Of a stretch of DNA of 5,326 bases, positions 1 through 5,113 are shown piece by piece. A program made the position numbers and the translations under genes. Origin of the DNA: Bacteriovoracaceae bacterium UBA1018 (lineage in GTDB: Bacteria; Bdellovibrionota; UBA1018); assembly GCA_002291495.1 (NCBI GenBank), contig DBAE01000065.1, forward strand, positions 176-5,501, written 5' to 3'. The notes under the pieces were generated by a model. It saw only the letters and a list, made by a program, of their open reading frames with translations. It made no database searches and was not told the origin of the DNA. Every line of letters begins with the position of its first letter. Within the stretch, counting starts at the first letter, position 1.

Positions 1-1
1 G

Positions 2-589
2 ACGAGTACGGCAAAACTTGACCCTCGAGTACCGGCCTATCAGCAAATGCGCCCCAGCTGGGCCATTGAAATCGCAGCTTCACTCAAAGCGCTAGGTGGC
101 TCGCCCACTATTCCAAATTTGGCTGGCGGGAGCGTCAAGGCGTTTAGCGGTCAGTTTGAATATCAACCCAAGAGCTGGCAGAAATACGGTGTGTTTAGCT
201 TCGGTCCATCGCTTCAAGTTTATGTGCCTGATAATCGTCAGCAAGTGTCAGATAGCTTCCTGTCGATGTGGTCTGTTGGCGCTCAAGCGCGCTATCAGGC
301 GAGGTATTTTAGAGAACAGATCTTGGTTCCATATGTGGGATTTGGGGTCGAGCAAGTCCGATATAACTTTCGAGATGGCGTAAGCGGGAGCGCGCTCGCG
401 ACGGGACCTACGCTTGGAGCGATGCTCTTACTCAATGTCTTAGACCCACGTTCTGCGGCTGATTTTTATGCTTCTTATGGAGCCTTAAGAAGTTACCTGG
501 TCGGCGAATTTCGCTCTTCGAGTGTATCTGGCGGCCCGGTCGAATTTTCAGGAAGCTCGATGTATTTCGGGATCCGAGTCGAGTATTAG
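2..589 (+). CDS. Outer-membrane beta-barrel protein, C-terminal part (5' end off window)
   Basis: The reading frame is open from the first complete codon at base 2, so the ATG at 47 is probably internal and the true start lies left of the window. The visible 195 residues show about eight alternating polar/hydrophobic stretches rich in Tyr, Phe and Gly (for example KYGVFSFGPSLQVYVP, LSMWSVGAQARYQARY, ILVPYVGFGVEQVRYN, SSMYFGIRVEY), separated by short turns and polar loops. The chain ends in a terminal tyrosine after an amphipathic strand, the usual C-terminal signal for insertion by the BAM complex. This fits a small eight-stranded barrel of the OmpA/OmpW/opacity type seated in the outer membrane. 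I cannot assign a specific family, ligand or function. The missing N-terminus should hold a signal peptide and possibly another domain. The gene ends at TAG 587-589, 77 bases before the tRNA on the same strand. Confidence 0.75.
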   Translation, partial: TSTAKLDPRVPAYQQMRPSWAIEIAASLKALGGSPTIPNLAGGSVKAFSGQFEYQPKSWQKYGVFSFGPSLQVYVPDNRQQVSDSFLSMWSVGAQARYQARYFREQILVPYVGFGVEQVRYNFRDGVSGSALATGPTLGAMLLLNVLDPRSAADFYASYGALRSYLVGEFRSSSVSGGPVEFSGSSMYFGIRVEY

Positions 590-610
590 AAGCGTCTTTG
601 AGTTAAATTA

Positions 611-649
611 GTTAAAACTGCTTGACTGAAATATACGCGCAGTTTAAAC
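611..649. repeat. Inverted repeat upstream of tRNA-Leu
   Basis: Arms 611-621 (GTTAAAACTGC) and 639-649 (GCAGTTTAAAC) are complementary over 11 bases with one mismatch, around a 17-base centre that contains TTGACT. There is no T-run after the right arm, so it is not a typical intrinsic terminator for the barrel gene. A smaller inverted repeat, CAAAT-CATA-ATTTG, follows at 651-664, directly before the tRNA. It could be a weak stem-loop in the read-through RNA or a protein-binding site over the tRNA promoter. The repeat is seen directly; the role is not known. Confidence 0.5.
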
Positions 650-650
650 C
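622..650 (+). promoter_or_regulatory. Possible promoter of tRNA-Leu (weak)
   Basis: TTGACT at 622-627 matches five of six bases of the sigma-70 -35 consensus. At 17-base spacing the -10 position is TAAACC (645-650), and at 15-base spacing it is TTTAAA (643-648); both are poor. Transcription would start near 655-660, just ahead of the mature tRNA 5' end at 667. The tRNA could equally be co-transcribed with the barrel gene. Confidence 0.25.
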
Positions 651-666
651 CAAATCATAATTTGAT

Positions 667-750
667 GCGGGCGTGGTGGAATGGTAGACACGTACGTTTG
701 AGGGGCGTATACCGAGAGGTGTGAAGGTTCAAGTCCTTTCGCCCGCACCA
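667..750 (+). tRNA. tRNA-Leu, anticodon GAG
   Basis: The cloverleaf is complete. The acceptor stem is GCGGGCG (667-673) with CGCCCGC (740-746), discriminator A747 and an encoded CCA at 748-750. The D-arm region GTGGAATGGTAGACAC is typical of leucine tRNAs. The anticodon stem TACGT/GCGTA (693-697 and 705-709) encloses loop TTGAGGG with anticodon GAG at 700-702, which reads CUC and CUU. The long class II variable arm has stem ACC/GGT around GAGA (711-720). The T arm is GAAGG-TTCAAGT-CCTTT (723-739). The long variable arm and A73 both agree with leucine identity. The gene faces the 3' end of the minus-strand hydrolase gene only 12 bases away, and I see no terminator hairpin between them. Confidence 0.98.
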
Positions 751-752
751 TT

Positions 753-772
753 TTACTTAATCTTACTTAATC
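753..772. repeat. Perfect 10-base tandem duplication
   Basis: TTACTTAATC occurs twice in a row, at 753-762 and 763-772. The inner copy contains the stop codon and last codon of the minus-strand hydrolase gene, and the outer copy lies between that stop and the tRNA CCA end. It looks like a small local duplication past the stop codon. It does not copy any part of the tRNA, so it is not an attachment-site duplication. Confidence 0.8.
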
Positions 773-1908
773 GACTTCTTCTTTAAAACACCCTGAACAA
801 ACTCATAGAAATGAACAAACGCCTGTCTTCCGACGGGTTTGAAATGTCGTTGTGTATCGAAGACATCGTGATCGCCGCCCTCGATTTCGAGATACTTAAT
901 GTTCGGGTTCTTTGATGCAAGCTCGGCAAAAAAGTGTCGCTCTCGCGGAAGCACGTCTGGATCAATCGTCCCTGTCATGATCAAAGTCGGCGTTTTGCCA
1001 AAATGCTCAGGTGTCCATTTAATCCCAATGCCTAGAGTTTGGTACCAGTCCATCGCTTTGAGATTAGGTTGAATGCCGATCTTTTCGTAAACTGCCAGGT
1101 TATTGGCTTTTTGGAGCTCTACGAGCTCCGCACTTCCGGGGGCTTCAACTCCATAAAAAACAAGAGCATCAATAAGCCCAGGATGTCGTGCATTGACCTC
1201 AGAAAAGAAGCGAGGCGAAGCACTACGAGCGATAACGATCAGTGGAAGGTCGGGTGATTCAGCCTTCACCATTTTGAGGTAGCTCGAGTAATAGGCGATC
1301 GTTTGATCTAAGGTTTTGAATTTTCTGAGAGCAGGTCCCACTCCATGCCCTGGAGAGTCGAAGGTTTCGGCAACTAGTGGGACGTACGTACTCTCTGTAC
1401 CTGTCTTAGAGTTCTTTAAGTAGCGAAGGGTGCCTCCACTTTTTCCGGGGCTCGGATCAGTCAGCATGACGATGATCTCTCTCATCGAGCGATGATCACT
1501 CACGTAGGTGCCCATCCCGTGGGAAAGAACCACACGCGCTTGGGCGGCCTGCAGGATCGGACTATCAGGGCTTAGGCTATCTTTGTAAAAGACGCGAATA
1601 GTCTCGTGAGAGTGGTCTAAAGTAGCACGAAGTGAGTCTTTGAAGTTCGAATGCGCCGTTCCCTGGTTGTATTGATGAACGAGCTCTGTACGAGCTTTGA
1701 AGAGTGCTAAATCCTCGATAACCGTCGCATCTGAACGACCTGAAGCGGTCAGCTGGAGAAAGTACCGGCAGGCATCAAAAGCAGACTCTGCCGTCCAGGC
1801 ACTTGAAGCCTGAGCGAGCGACAGCGGAGTGGCCATAAGAGTGGAAATCAAGCCAAAGGAGAGTTTTAGAGAGTGAGATCTTTTGAAAGAGCTAGGCTTT
1901 CCGTTCAC
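763..1908 (-). CDS. Secreted alpha/beta hydrolase
   Basis: This 381-residue protein begins with a Sec signal peptide: basic n-region (K4, K9, R10, K15), hydrophobic core about 16-31, and likely cleavage after AQA (residues 32-34). The alpha/beta-hydrolase fold is shown by an HG oxyanion-type motif (SHGMG, H130-G131), a DSPGHGVG loop (184-191) typical of lysophospholipase-like members, a nucleophile elbow after a hydrophobic strand (LPLIVIARSAS, Ser229), a late acid (TGTIDPD, D316) and a catalytic His (GGDHDVF, H347). The elbow is A-R-S-A-S instead of the usual G-x-S-x-G, so specificity and even activity are uncertain. The likely role is an esterase, lipase or related hydrolase in the periplasm or outside the cell. 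The start is GTG at 1908, because an in-frame stop lies immediately upstream and no ATG occurs before residue 25. There is no clear Shine-Dalgarno, and the previous stop is only 10 bases away, so translation may be coupled. Confidence 0.85.
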   Translation of the reverse strand: MNGKPSSFKRSHSLKLSFGLISTLMATPLSLAQASSAWTAESAFDACRYFLQLTASGRSDATVIEDLALFKARTELVHQYNQGTAHSNFKDSLRATLDHSHETIRVFYKDSLSPDSPILQAAQARVVLSHGMGTYVSDHRSMREIIVMLTDPSPGKSGGTLRYLKNSKTGTESTYVPLVAETFDSPGHGVGPALRKFKTLDQTIAYYSSYLKMVKAESPDLPLIVIARSASPRFFSEVNARHPGLIDALVFYGVEAPGSAELVELQKANNLAVYEKIGIQPNLKAMDWYQTLGIGIKWTPEHFGKTPTLIMTGTIDPDVLPRERHFFAELASKNPNIKYLEIEGGDHDVFDTQRHFKPVGRQAFVHFYEFVQGVLKKKSIK

Positions 1909-1918
1909 TTAGTTTAGG

Positions 1919-3382
1919 TTATTCGGCCGCCTCAAGAAAAGCAAGGGGCTGAGTCGAGTTGTTCAGAGGTTTCTTGAGAGCCTGCTGGTACCTCCGGACG
2001 GTTTTCCAAGGAATTGAGCTCTGCGACAGCATCCGGTCTAGTGTAGTTTTTCGATCTGGTGAATGAACCGATGTGGAACTGAGGGCACGGTGAAATTTTC
2101 GAATCGCCGTATCGAGCTCGATATAATCCTTTGTGAGGGCGTGGGCAAATCGAAATTGCTCAGTTAGACGAAGATTATAGGAGCGGTAGAGAGCCTCTTG
2201 AGCGCTTTTGATCGTTTCAATTAAGCCGGGGGGGCTTGGTTTTTTTGCCGATAGTGTCTCAGAGAGCTTTTGTTGACTCTCAGTGAGAACTTTCAAGTTG
2301 CGAATATCATCGGTATCAAACAAAAAACTAACGCTCTTAATATTCTTAAATTGAGTGACGACCGAGACAGCTTTTGTTTCTCTGAGCTCATTCTCAACAG
2401 GTGCAAACGTAACTGGGACGAGTTGATCGGCATCGAGCCGAGATTTTGTCAGCGCTGCTAATTTCTTCACTCTTTTGGAGAGATAAAGTCCACGATCCGC
2501 ATAAGCGAGCAACCTTTGAAGTCGATTAATCAGCTCAACGCGATGGATCTGCTTACGATATGCCGCCTTCAATTGGCGTACTGAAAGACTGACGTTATAA
2601 CTATGCGTCGCTAATTCCTCAATCGATAGATAGGTCGAATATTCGCCACTAAAGCCTTGCATCGCGGCTCGATCAGTTGAGGAAAAATATCCCATGACGA
2701 GGCTGTTTTTGCCTTCTTTGAGCCACCGTGTGTAATAAGCGTGCATGACTTCGTGGATCAAAGTATTGATCGTTTGAAGTGGGCTTGCCAAGGTCCACGG
2801 CGAAAGCGAGATGGTATTTTCTGACGCGCGATAGGCTCCGTTGAAGGACTCAAGCTGATGCACAGGATTGAGGACGATATCTACATCGGAGGTCTTTTTG
2901 ATACGTTCGGCAATTTTGTTTTCAATGCTTCCATGAGCATCAGGCAATATTTTTAAGACTTTGATATCACCTTCGACTTGATCGACTTCATATCTAATCG
3001 AACGAGACTCCAGGAGCTGCGCAAAATAATCTACGAAGATGTCGTTAAAATGATCTTGTATCCATGATATTTGTTCGAGCGGCTCATCTGAATAAATTAC
3101 GTCTTTCCATGCACTCATCAGGTTTGCAATTTCATGAGCAAGCTCGGTCGTATTGAGAGGAGCATATTCTCTAAGTTTAATATATTGATCGATCAGGGTG
3201 AGAAATCGGCTGGTGGCTGGTTCGTGCTTGAGTGAGACGATCGATTCAGAGGACTGCACAGGATCGTGAGCGTCCAAATGTCTAGCACACTGCTCTGAAC
3301 CAGCTAGCGCGAGTGAGCTACTGGCAAGTGCTACGCATAGAGTAGACACGACGACACTCAATTGTCGTAAGCTTCGGACCAT
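1919..3382 (-). CDS. Secreted HExxH zinc metallopeptidase-like protein
   Basis: This 487-residue protein has a clear Sec signal peptide (MVRSLRQ n-region, hydrophobic core 8-26, cleavage after ALA at 25-27). There is no cysteine at +1, so it is not a lipoprotein. The central motif TLIHEVMHAYY carries HExxH at H210-H214, the zinc-binding and catalytic core of zincin metallopeptidases. The glutamates of YLSIEELATHS (E255, E256) lie about 42 residues downstream and are the best third-ligand candidates, as in gluzincins. Residues about 60-200 form a mixed N-terminal region, and about 265-470 are largely charged and probably helical, with possible coiled coil at 267-315. I cannot name a peptidase family. 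It probably cleaves proteins or peptidoglycan-linked peptides in the periplasm or outside, but no substrate can be read. It starts at ATG 3382 with a GGGGGAT ribosome-binding site and is the middle gene of the operon. Confidence 0.75.
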   Translation of the reverse strand: MVRSLRQLSVVVSTLCVALASSSLALAGSEQCARHLDAHDPVQSSESIVSLKHEPATSRFLTLIDQYIKLREYAPLNTTELAHEIANLMSAWKDVIYSDEPLEQISWIQDHFNDIFVDYFAQLLESRSIRYEVDQVEGDIKVLKILPDAHGSIENKIAERIKKTSDVDIVLNPVHQLESFNGAYRASENTISLSPWTLASPLQTINTLIHEVMHAYYTRWLKEGKNSLVMGYFSSTDRAAMQGFSGEYSTYLSIEELATHSYNVSLSVRQLKAAYRKQIHRVELINRLQRLLAYADRGLYLSKRVKKLAALTKSRLDADQLVPVTFAPVENELRETKAVSVVTQFKNIKSVSFLFDTDDIRNLKVLTESQQKLSETLSAKKPSPPGLIETIKSAQEALYRSYNLRLTEQFRFAHALTKDYIELDTAIRKFHRALSSTSVHSPDRKTTLDRMLSQSSIPWKTVRRYQQALKKPLNNSTQPLAFLEAAE

Positions 3383-3393
3383 CCTTATCCCCC
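3383..3393 (-). promoter_or_regulatory. Ribosome-binding site of the metallopeptidase gene
   Basis: On the minus strand GGGGGAT (3393-3387) lies with its last G six bases before the ATG at 3382. It can pair with the CCUCC anti-Shine-Dalgarno with one G-U pair. It supports the ATG at 3382 as start. The same GGGGGAT word precedes the first gene of the operon. Confidence 0.6.
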
Positions 3394-3407
3394 ACTAACT
3401 GACTAAA

Positions 3408-4034
3408 CTAACTTTCCTCTTCGATCTCGGCTACCGCTTCATCGGCTTCGTCGAAAGCATAATGCCTAATTGAAGCTTCTCCATGCGGACCGAACATGAT
3501 CTCAGAGCCCTCTGGTGCAAATTGATCGCCGACAAACTGAGATCGCGATAAAAAAACCTTAGCGATCTGACCATCGCGGTCAAAATGAATAGAGCGATTG
3601 ATCTGAAGATTTTGCACCTCGATCTCATCGCTAAAATATGCTGCGGCTAGCTGCTGAGAGTCTTCATCGAACTCAAGATAAGCACCGCGAGGAAGTTCAA
3701 CTCCTTGAATGGTCGCATCATCTGATAAATAAGCACTCGATACGGCACTTGATCCTCGAAAGTGTGCAACTTCGTTCAGCGGGAGCCGCTCTGTCACTGA
3801 GGGTTGAGATCTGCGAGAGGTAGGTGCTCGTGATGTTACGGGATGATGAACGTGAGTGATAATTTGATCTGTTATTTCTGGAGTGATTTTCTGTGCGATT
3901 TGGTTTTGGCGAACCGTAACTGTGAGCGCAGCTGTAGCCGCTATGAGAGCGGTTACTGTAGTCATTGCGAAAAATGATGTTTTTGCGACCTTCGTTTTAA
4001 AGAAAACGACAGAGCGCTTTACTTGAGCCCCCAC
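3408..4034 (-). CDS. Membrane-anchored periplasmic protein with tandem beta-type repeats
   Basis: I do not recognise a named family for this 208-residue protein. A basic N-terminus (K6, R7, K13, K15, K18) precedes one hydrophobic segment at about 20-41 (TSFFAMTTVTALIAATAALT), with no good cleavage site, so it is probably a type II anchor with the rest in the periplasm. A polar linker (about 42-95) follows. The C-terminal half holds about three degenerate repeats of 27-31 residues starting near 101, 132 and 160, each with the pattern [YF][LF]S, then a short strand around [IFV]-x-[GN], then P/N-x-[GS], a strand ending in F, and a D/P-x-[GS] turn (AYLSDDATIQG, AYFSDEIEVQN, VFLSRSQFVGD). This suggests a repetitive beta structure somewhat like MORN-type repeats. 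The tail is acidic (DEADEAVAEIEEES). The start is GTG at 4034, with an in-frame TGA just upstream and GGGGGAT nine bases before it. It is the first gene of the operon. Confidence 0.7.
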   Translation of the reverse strand: MGAQVKRSVVFFKTKVAKTSFFAMTTVTALIAATAALTVTVRQNQIAQKITPEITDQIITHVHHPVTSRAPTSRRSQPSVTERLPLNEVAHFRGSSAVSSAYLSDDATIQGVELPRGAYLEFDEDSQQLAAAYFSDEIEVQNLQINRSIHFDRDGQIAKVFLSRSQFVGDQFAPEGSEIMFGPHGEASIRHYAFDEADEAVAEIEEES

Positions 4035-4043
4035 TCAGTAAAT

Positions 4044-4049
4044 CCCCCT
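4044..4049 (-). promoter_or_regulatory. Ribosome-binding site of the repeat-protein gene
   Basis: AGGGGG on the minus strand (4049-4044) ends nine bases before the GTG at 4034. With the in-frame TGA directly before that GTG, it fixes the start codon. Confidence 0.55.
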
Positions 4050-4109
4050 ACACTCTTAAATTGCTAGCGTAGATTTTTCGAAGAAACAACCCGCGCTCAA
4101 AGATATTTT

Positions 4110-4310
4110 GCAAAATGCAAGATTGCTGCGTGTTAGCTTTTTGGCGGCGTGAGTCTTAATTCCGATCTCTGGACATCTGTCTGGAATTTTATGTGAGATG
4201 TGTGTGTGGCGCGTGCGAGGCGTGACTTTAAGTGGGCTTGAGGATGGTTTTGCGGTGGTAACGCGGAGACGAGTTTGCAGGGAGGGGTGGGTATACGTAC
4301 GCAAAATGCA
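4110..4310. repeat. Repeated word GCAAAATGCA (4110-4119 and 4301-4310)
   Basis: The same 10 bases occur in direct orientation at 4110-4119 and 4301-4310; the entry spans both copies. The first copy lies within a small inverted repeat TTGCA-AAA-TGCAA (4108-4120). The second forms the outer edge of the left arm of the long inverted repeat, and its core reappears inverted as GCATTTT at 4355-4361. The copies lie 75 and 81 bases from the two divergent start codons (4034 and 4392). They may be binding sites of one regulator; this is inference. Confidence 0.45.
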
Positions 4311-4361
4311 GGTTTTGGTTTGTGCACTATTTGACACTATACAAACCAAAACCCGCATTTT
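4303..4361. repeat. Long inverted repeat: operator or intrinsic terminator
   Basis: Arms 4303-4323 and 4341-4361 are complementary over 21 bases with a single mismatch (A4310 against C4354), around a 17-base centre. As plus-strand RNA it would fold into a long hairpin followed by a run of T (4358-4363), which resembles an intrinsic terminator. However, no plus-strand gene ends before it, and a ribbon-helix-helix gene starts 30 bases after it. The centre and arms contain TTGACA (4331-4336) and TATACA (4338-4343), the latter 17 bases after TTGGTT (4315-4320), so a promoter may overlap. It could therefore be an operator, an attenuator or the end of a small RNA. Confidence 0.8.
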
Positions 4362-4391
4362 TTACATTCAACCCGCACGAGGCCCAGACCC

Positions 4392-4655
4392 ATGGACGAA
4401 GAATTTTTGAAAAGACACCGATTTCGGAGGCTCTTAAAAGACGATTTTGAAGCAGTACAAAGAGGCTTGAAAAAATCACGAATCGAAAAGAGAGCACTGA
4501 GAAAAATTCCAACGTCTGTGGCGCTCGATCCAAAAATTATTCAGGACCTCAAACTTAGTGCAGACGAACTCGGACTCCCCTATCAAGTCTTGATGCGTAT
4601 GTTCATCATTCAAGGATTAATTGATTTTAGAACGAGACGAACCTCTACCCCTTGA
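4392..4655 (+). CDS. Ribbon-helix-helix (CopG-antitoxin-like) DNA-binding protein
   Basis: This is a small basic protein of 87 residues. The N-terminal 38 residues are helical and strongly charged (RHRFRRLLKDDFEAVQRGLKKS). The C-terminal half fits the ribbon-helix-helix fold: a strand PTSVALD (40-46), helix A about 47-60 (PKIIQDLKLSADEL), the turn GLPYQ (61-65) and helix B about 65-78 (VLMRMFIIQGL). The strand followed by 'D-x-x-I-x-x-L...LPYQ-x-L' is characteristic of CopG-type antitoxins, which bind DNA as dimers through paired strands. No toxin gene is adjacent: upstream is intergenic and downstream is a glyoxalase-fold gene. It may thus be a solitary regulator, perhaps autoregulatory through the inverted repeat 30 bases upstream. 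GAGG (4379-4382) nine bases before the ATG is a fair Shine-Dalgarno. It probably shares a transcript with the next gene. Confidence 0.75.
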   Translation: MDEEFLKRHRFRRLLKDDFEAVQRGLKKSRIEKRALRKIPTSVALDPKIIQDLKLSADELGLPYQVLMRMFIIQGLIDFRTRRTSTP

Positions 4656-4687
4656 TTGCTCGATGTGTCGTTTAGTAGACACGAAGA

Positions 4688-5107
4688 ATGAAGTTACATC
4701 GAGGCCGACTGATCGATCACGTTCAAATCATTTCCAAGGATTTCCAAAAGAGTAAACACTTCTATAAATCTATCCTCGCGATACTGGAAATTCCATTAGA
4801 TATGGAAGGTCCAGAGTATCTAGCCAGTGATGAAATATTCGTCTGTTCAACTCAATACGATAAGGACTCAAAAGTACCCACCGGGCCAATTCACTTGGCA
4901 TTTCAAGCAAAGGATCAAGAAACGGTTCAACGTTTTTATCGCGCGGGATTAGAGGCCGGTGGTCAGGATGACGGGCCTCCGGGTGAGCGACATTACCATC
5001 CTGGTTATTATGCGGCATTTCTCTTAGATCCCGATGGGAACTATCTCGAGGCGGTCTATCATGGGCCAGCCAAGAGATCGGCTAACTCGGTTGAGATTAC
5101 TTTTTGA
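4688..5107 (+). CDS. VOC-superfamily (glyoxalase-fold) metalloprotein
   Basis: This 139-residue cytoplasmic protein is a single-chain vicinal-oxygen-chelate protein of normal length with two beta-alpha-beta-beta-beta modules. The three metal-ligand positions are present: H11 (IDHVQI), H69 (GPIHLAFQA) and E121 (DPDGNYLEAVYH). The C-terminal DPDGN-Y-LE motif is diagnostic. Two more histidines lie in GERHYHPGYY (H102, H104) near the expected active site. The chain ends HGPAKRSANSVEI, a tail I associate with uncharacterised VOC proteins. An H/H/E ligand set occurs in extradiol dioxygenases and in FosA-type thiol transferases as well as other members, so the reaction cannot be deduced. The ATG at 4688 follows two in-frame stops at 4673-4678, and its Shine-Dalgarno is weak. 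The gene starts 32 bases after the ribbon-helix-helix gene on the same strand, and its stop is six bases from that of the convergent histidine kinase. Confidence 0.9.
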   Translation: MKLHRGRLIDHVQIISKDFQKSKHFYKSILAILEIPLDMEGPEYLASDEIFVCSTQYDKDSKVPTGPIHLAFQAKDQETVQRFYRAGLEAGGQDDGPPGERHYHPGYYAAFLLDPDGNYLEAVYHGPAKRSANSVEITF

Positions 5108-5113
5108 ATAGCA

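Larger units (their letters stand above)
4035..4391. other. Divergent intergenic region without a convincing gene
   Basis: This 357-base region separates the minus-strand operon from the plus-strand ribbon-helix-helix gene and must contain promoters for both. I see no convincing sigma-70 promoter for the operon: TTGTTT at 4089-4084 with TAGCAA at 4066-4061 on the minus strand is the best spacing but weak. The region holds a 10-base word present twice (4110-4119, 4301-4310), a G-rich strand at 4191-4300 and the long inverted repeat at 4303-4361. Small open frames here (4198-4410 plus, 4056-4358 minus) have low-complexity, unnatural compositions and run through the inverted repeat, so I do not call them genes. 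Confidence 0.7.

Noticed and set aside
656..661. CATAAT, a good -10 match, just before the tRNA
   Set aside because: Transcription would start at about the first base of the mature tRNA, leaving no normal 5' leader, and no -35 box lies at the right distance.
667..750. tRNA-Leu 3' end as an integration attachment site
   Set aside because: No integrase gene and no second copy of the tRNA 3' end occur in the window; the 10-base duplication beside it is unrelated to the tRNA sequence.
4280..4291. G-quadruplex
   Set aside because: Only three runs of three or more G are present, so a stable three-tier quadruplex is not supported; kept only as part of the G-rich observation.
4331..4336. Perfect -35 box TTGACA in the centre of the inverted repeat
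   Set aside because: At 16-18-base spacing the -10 positions (CCGCAT, CGCATT, GCATTT) are poor, so I do not call a promoter from it.
4056..4358. Open frame on the minus strand, 100 codons
   Set aside because: It starts inside the inverted repeat and is rich in Thr, Ser, His and Pro without pattern. Its resemblance to the plus-strand frame (shared QTKT stretch) follows simply from the inverted repeat.
4198..4410. Open frame on the plus strand, 70 codons, across the G-rich stretch and inverted repeat
   Set aside because: Composition is skewed by the G-rich DNA, no ribosome-binding site is evident, no recognisable motif is present, and it overlaps the start of the ribbon-helix-helix gene.
4665..4682. 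Small hairpin GTGTC/GACAC just before the VOC start codon
   Set aside because: Five base pairs with an eight-base loop are too weak to claim a regulatory role.
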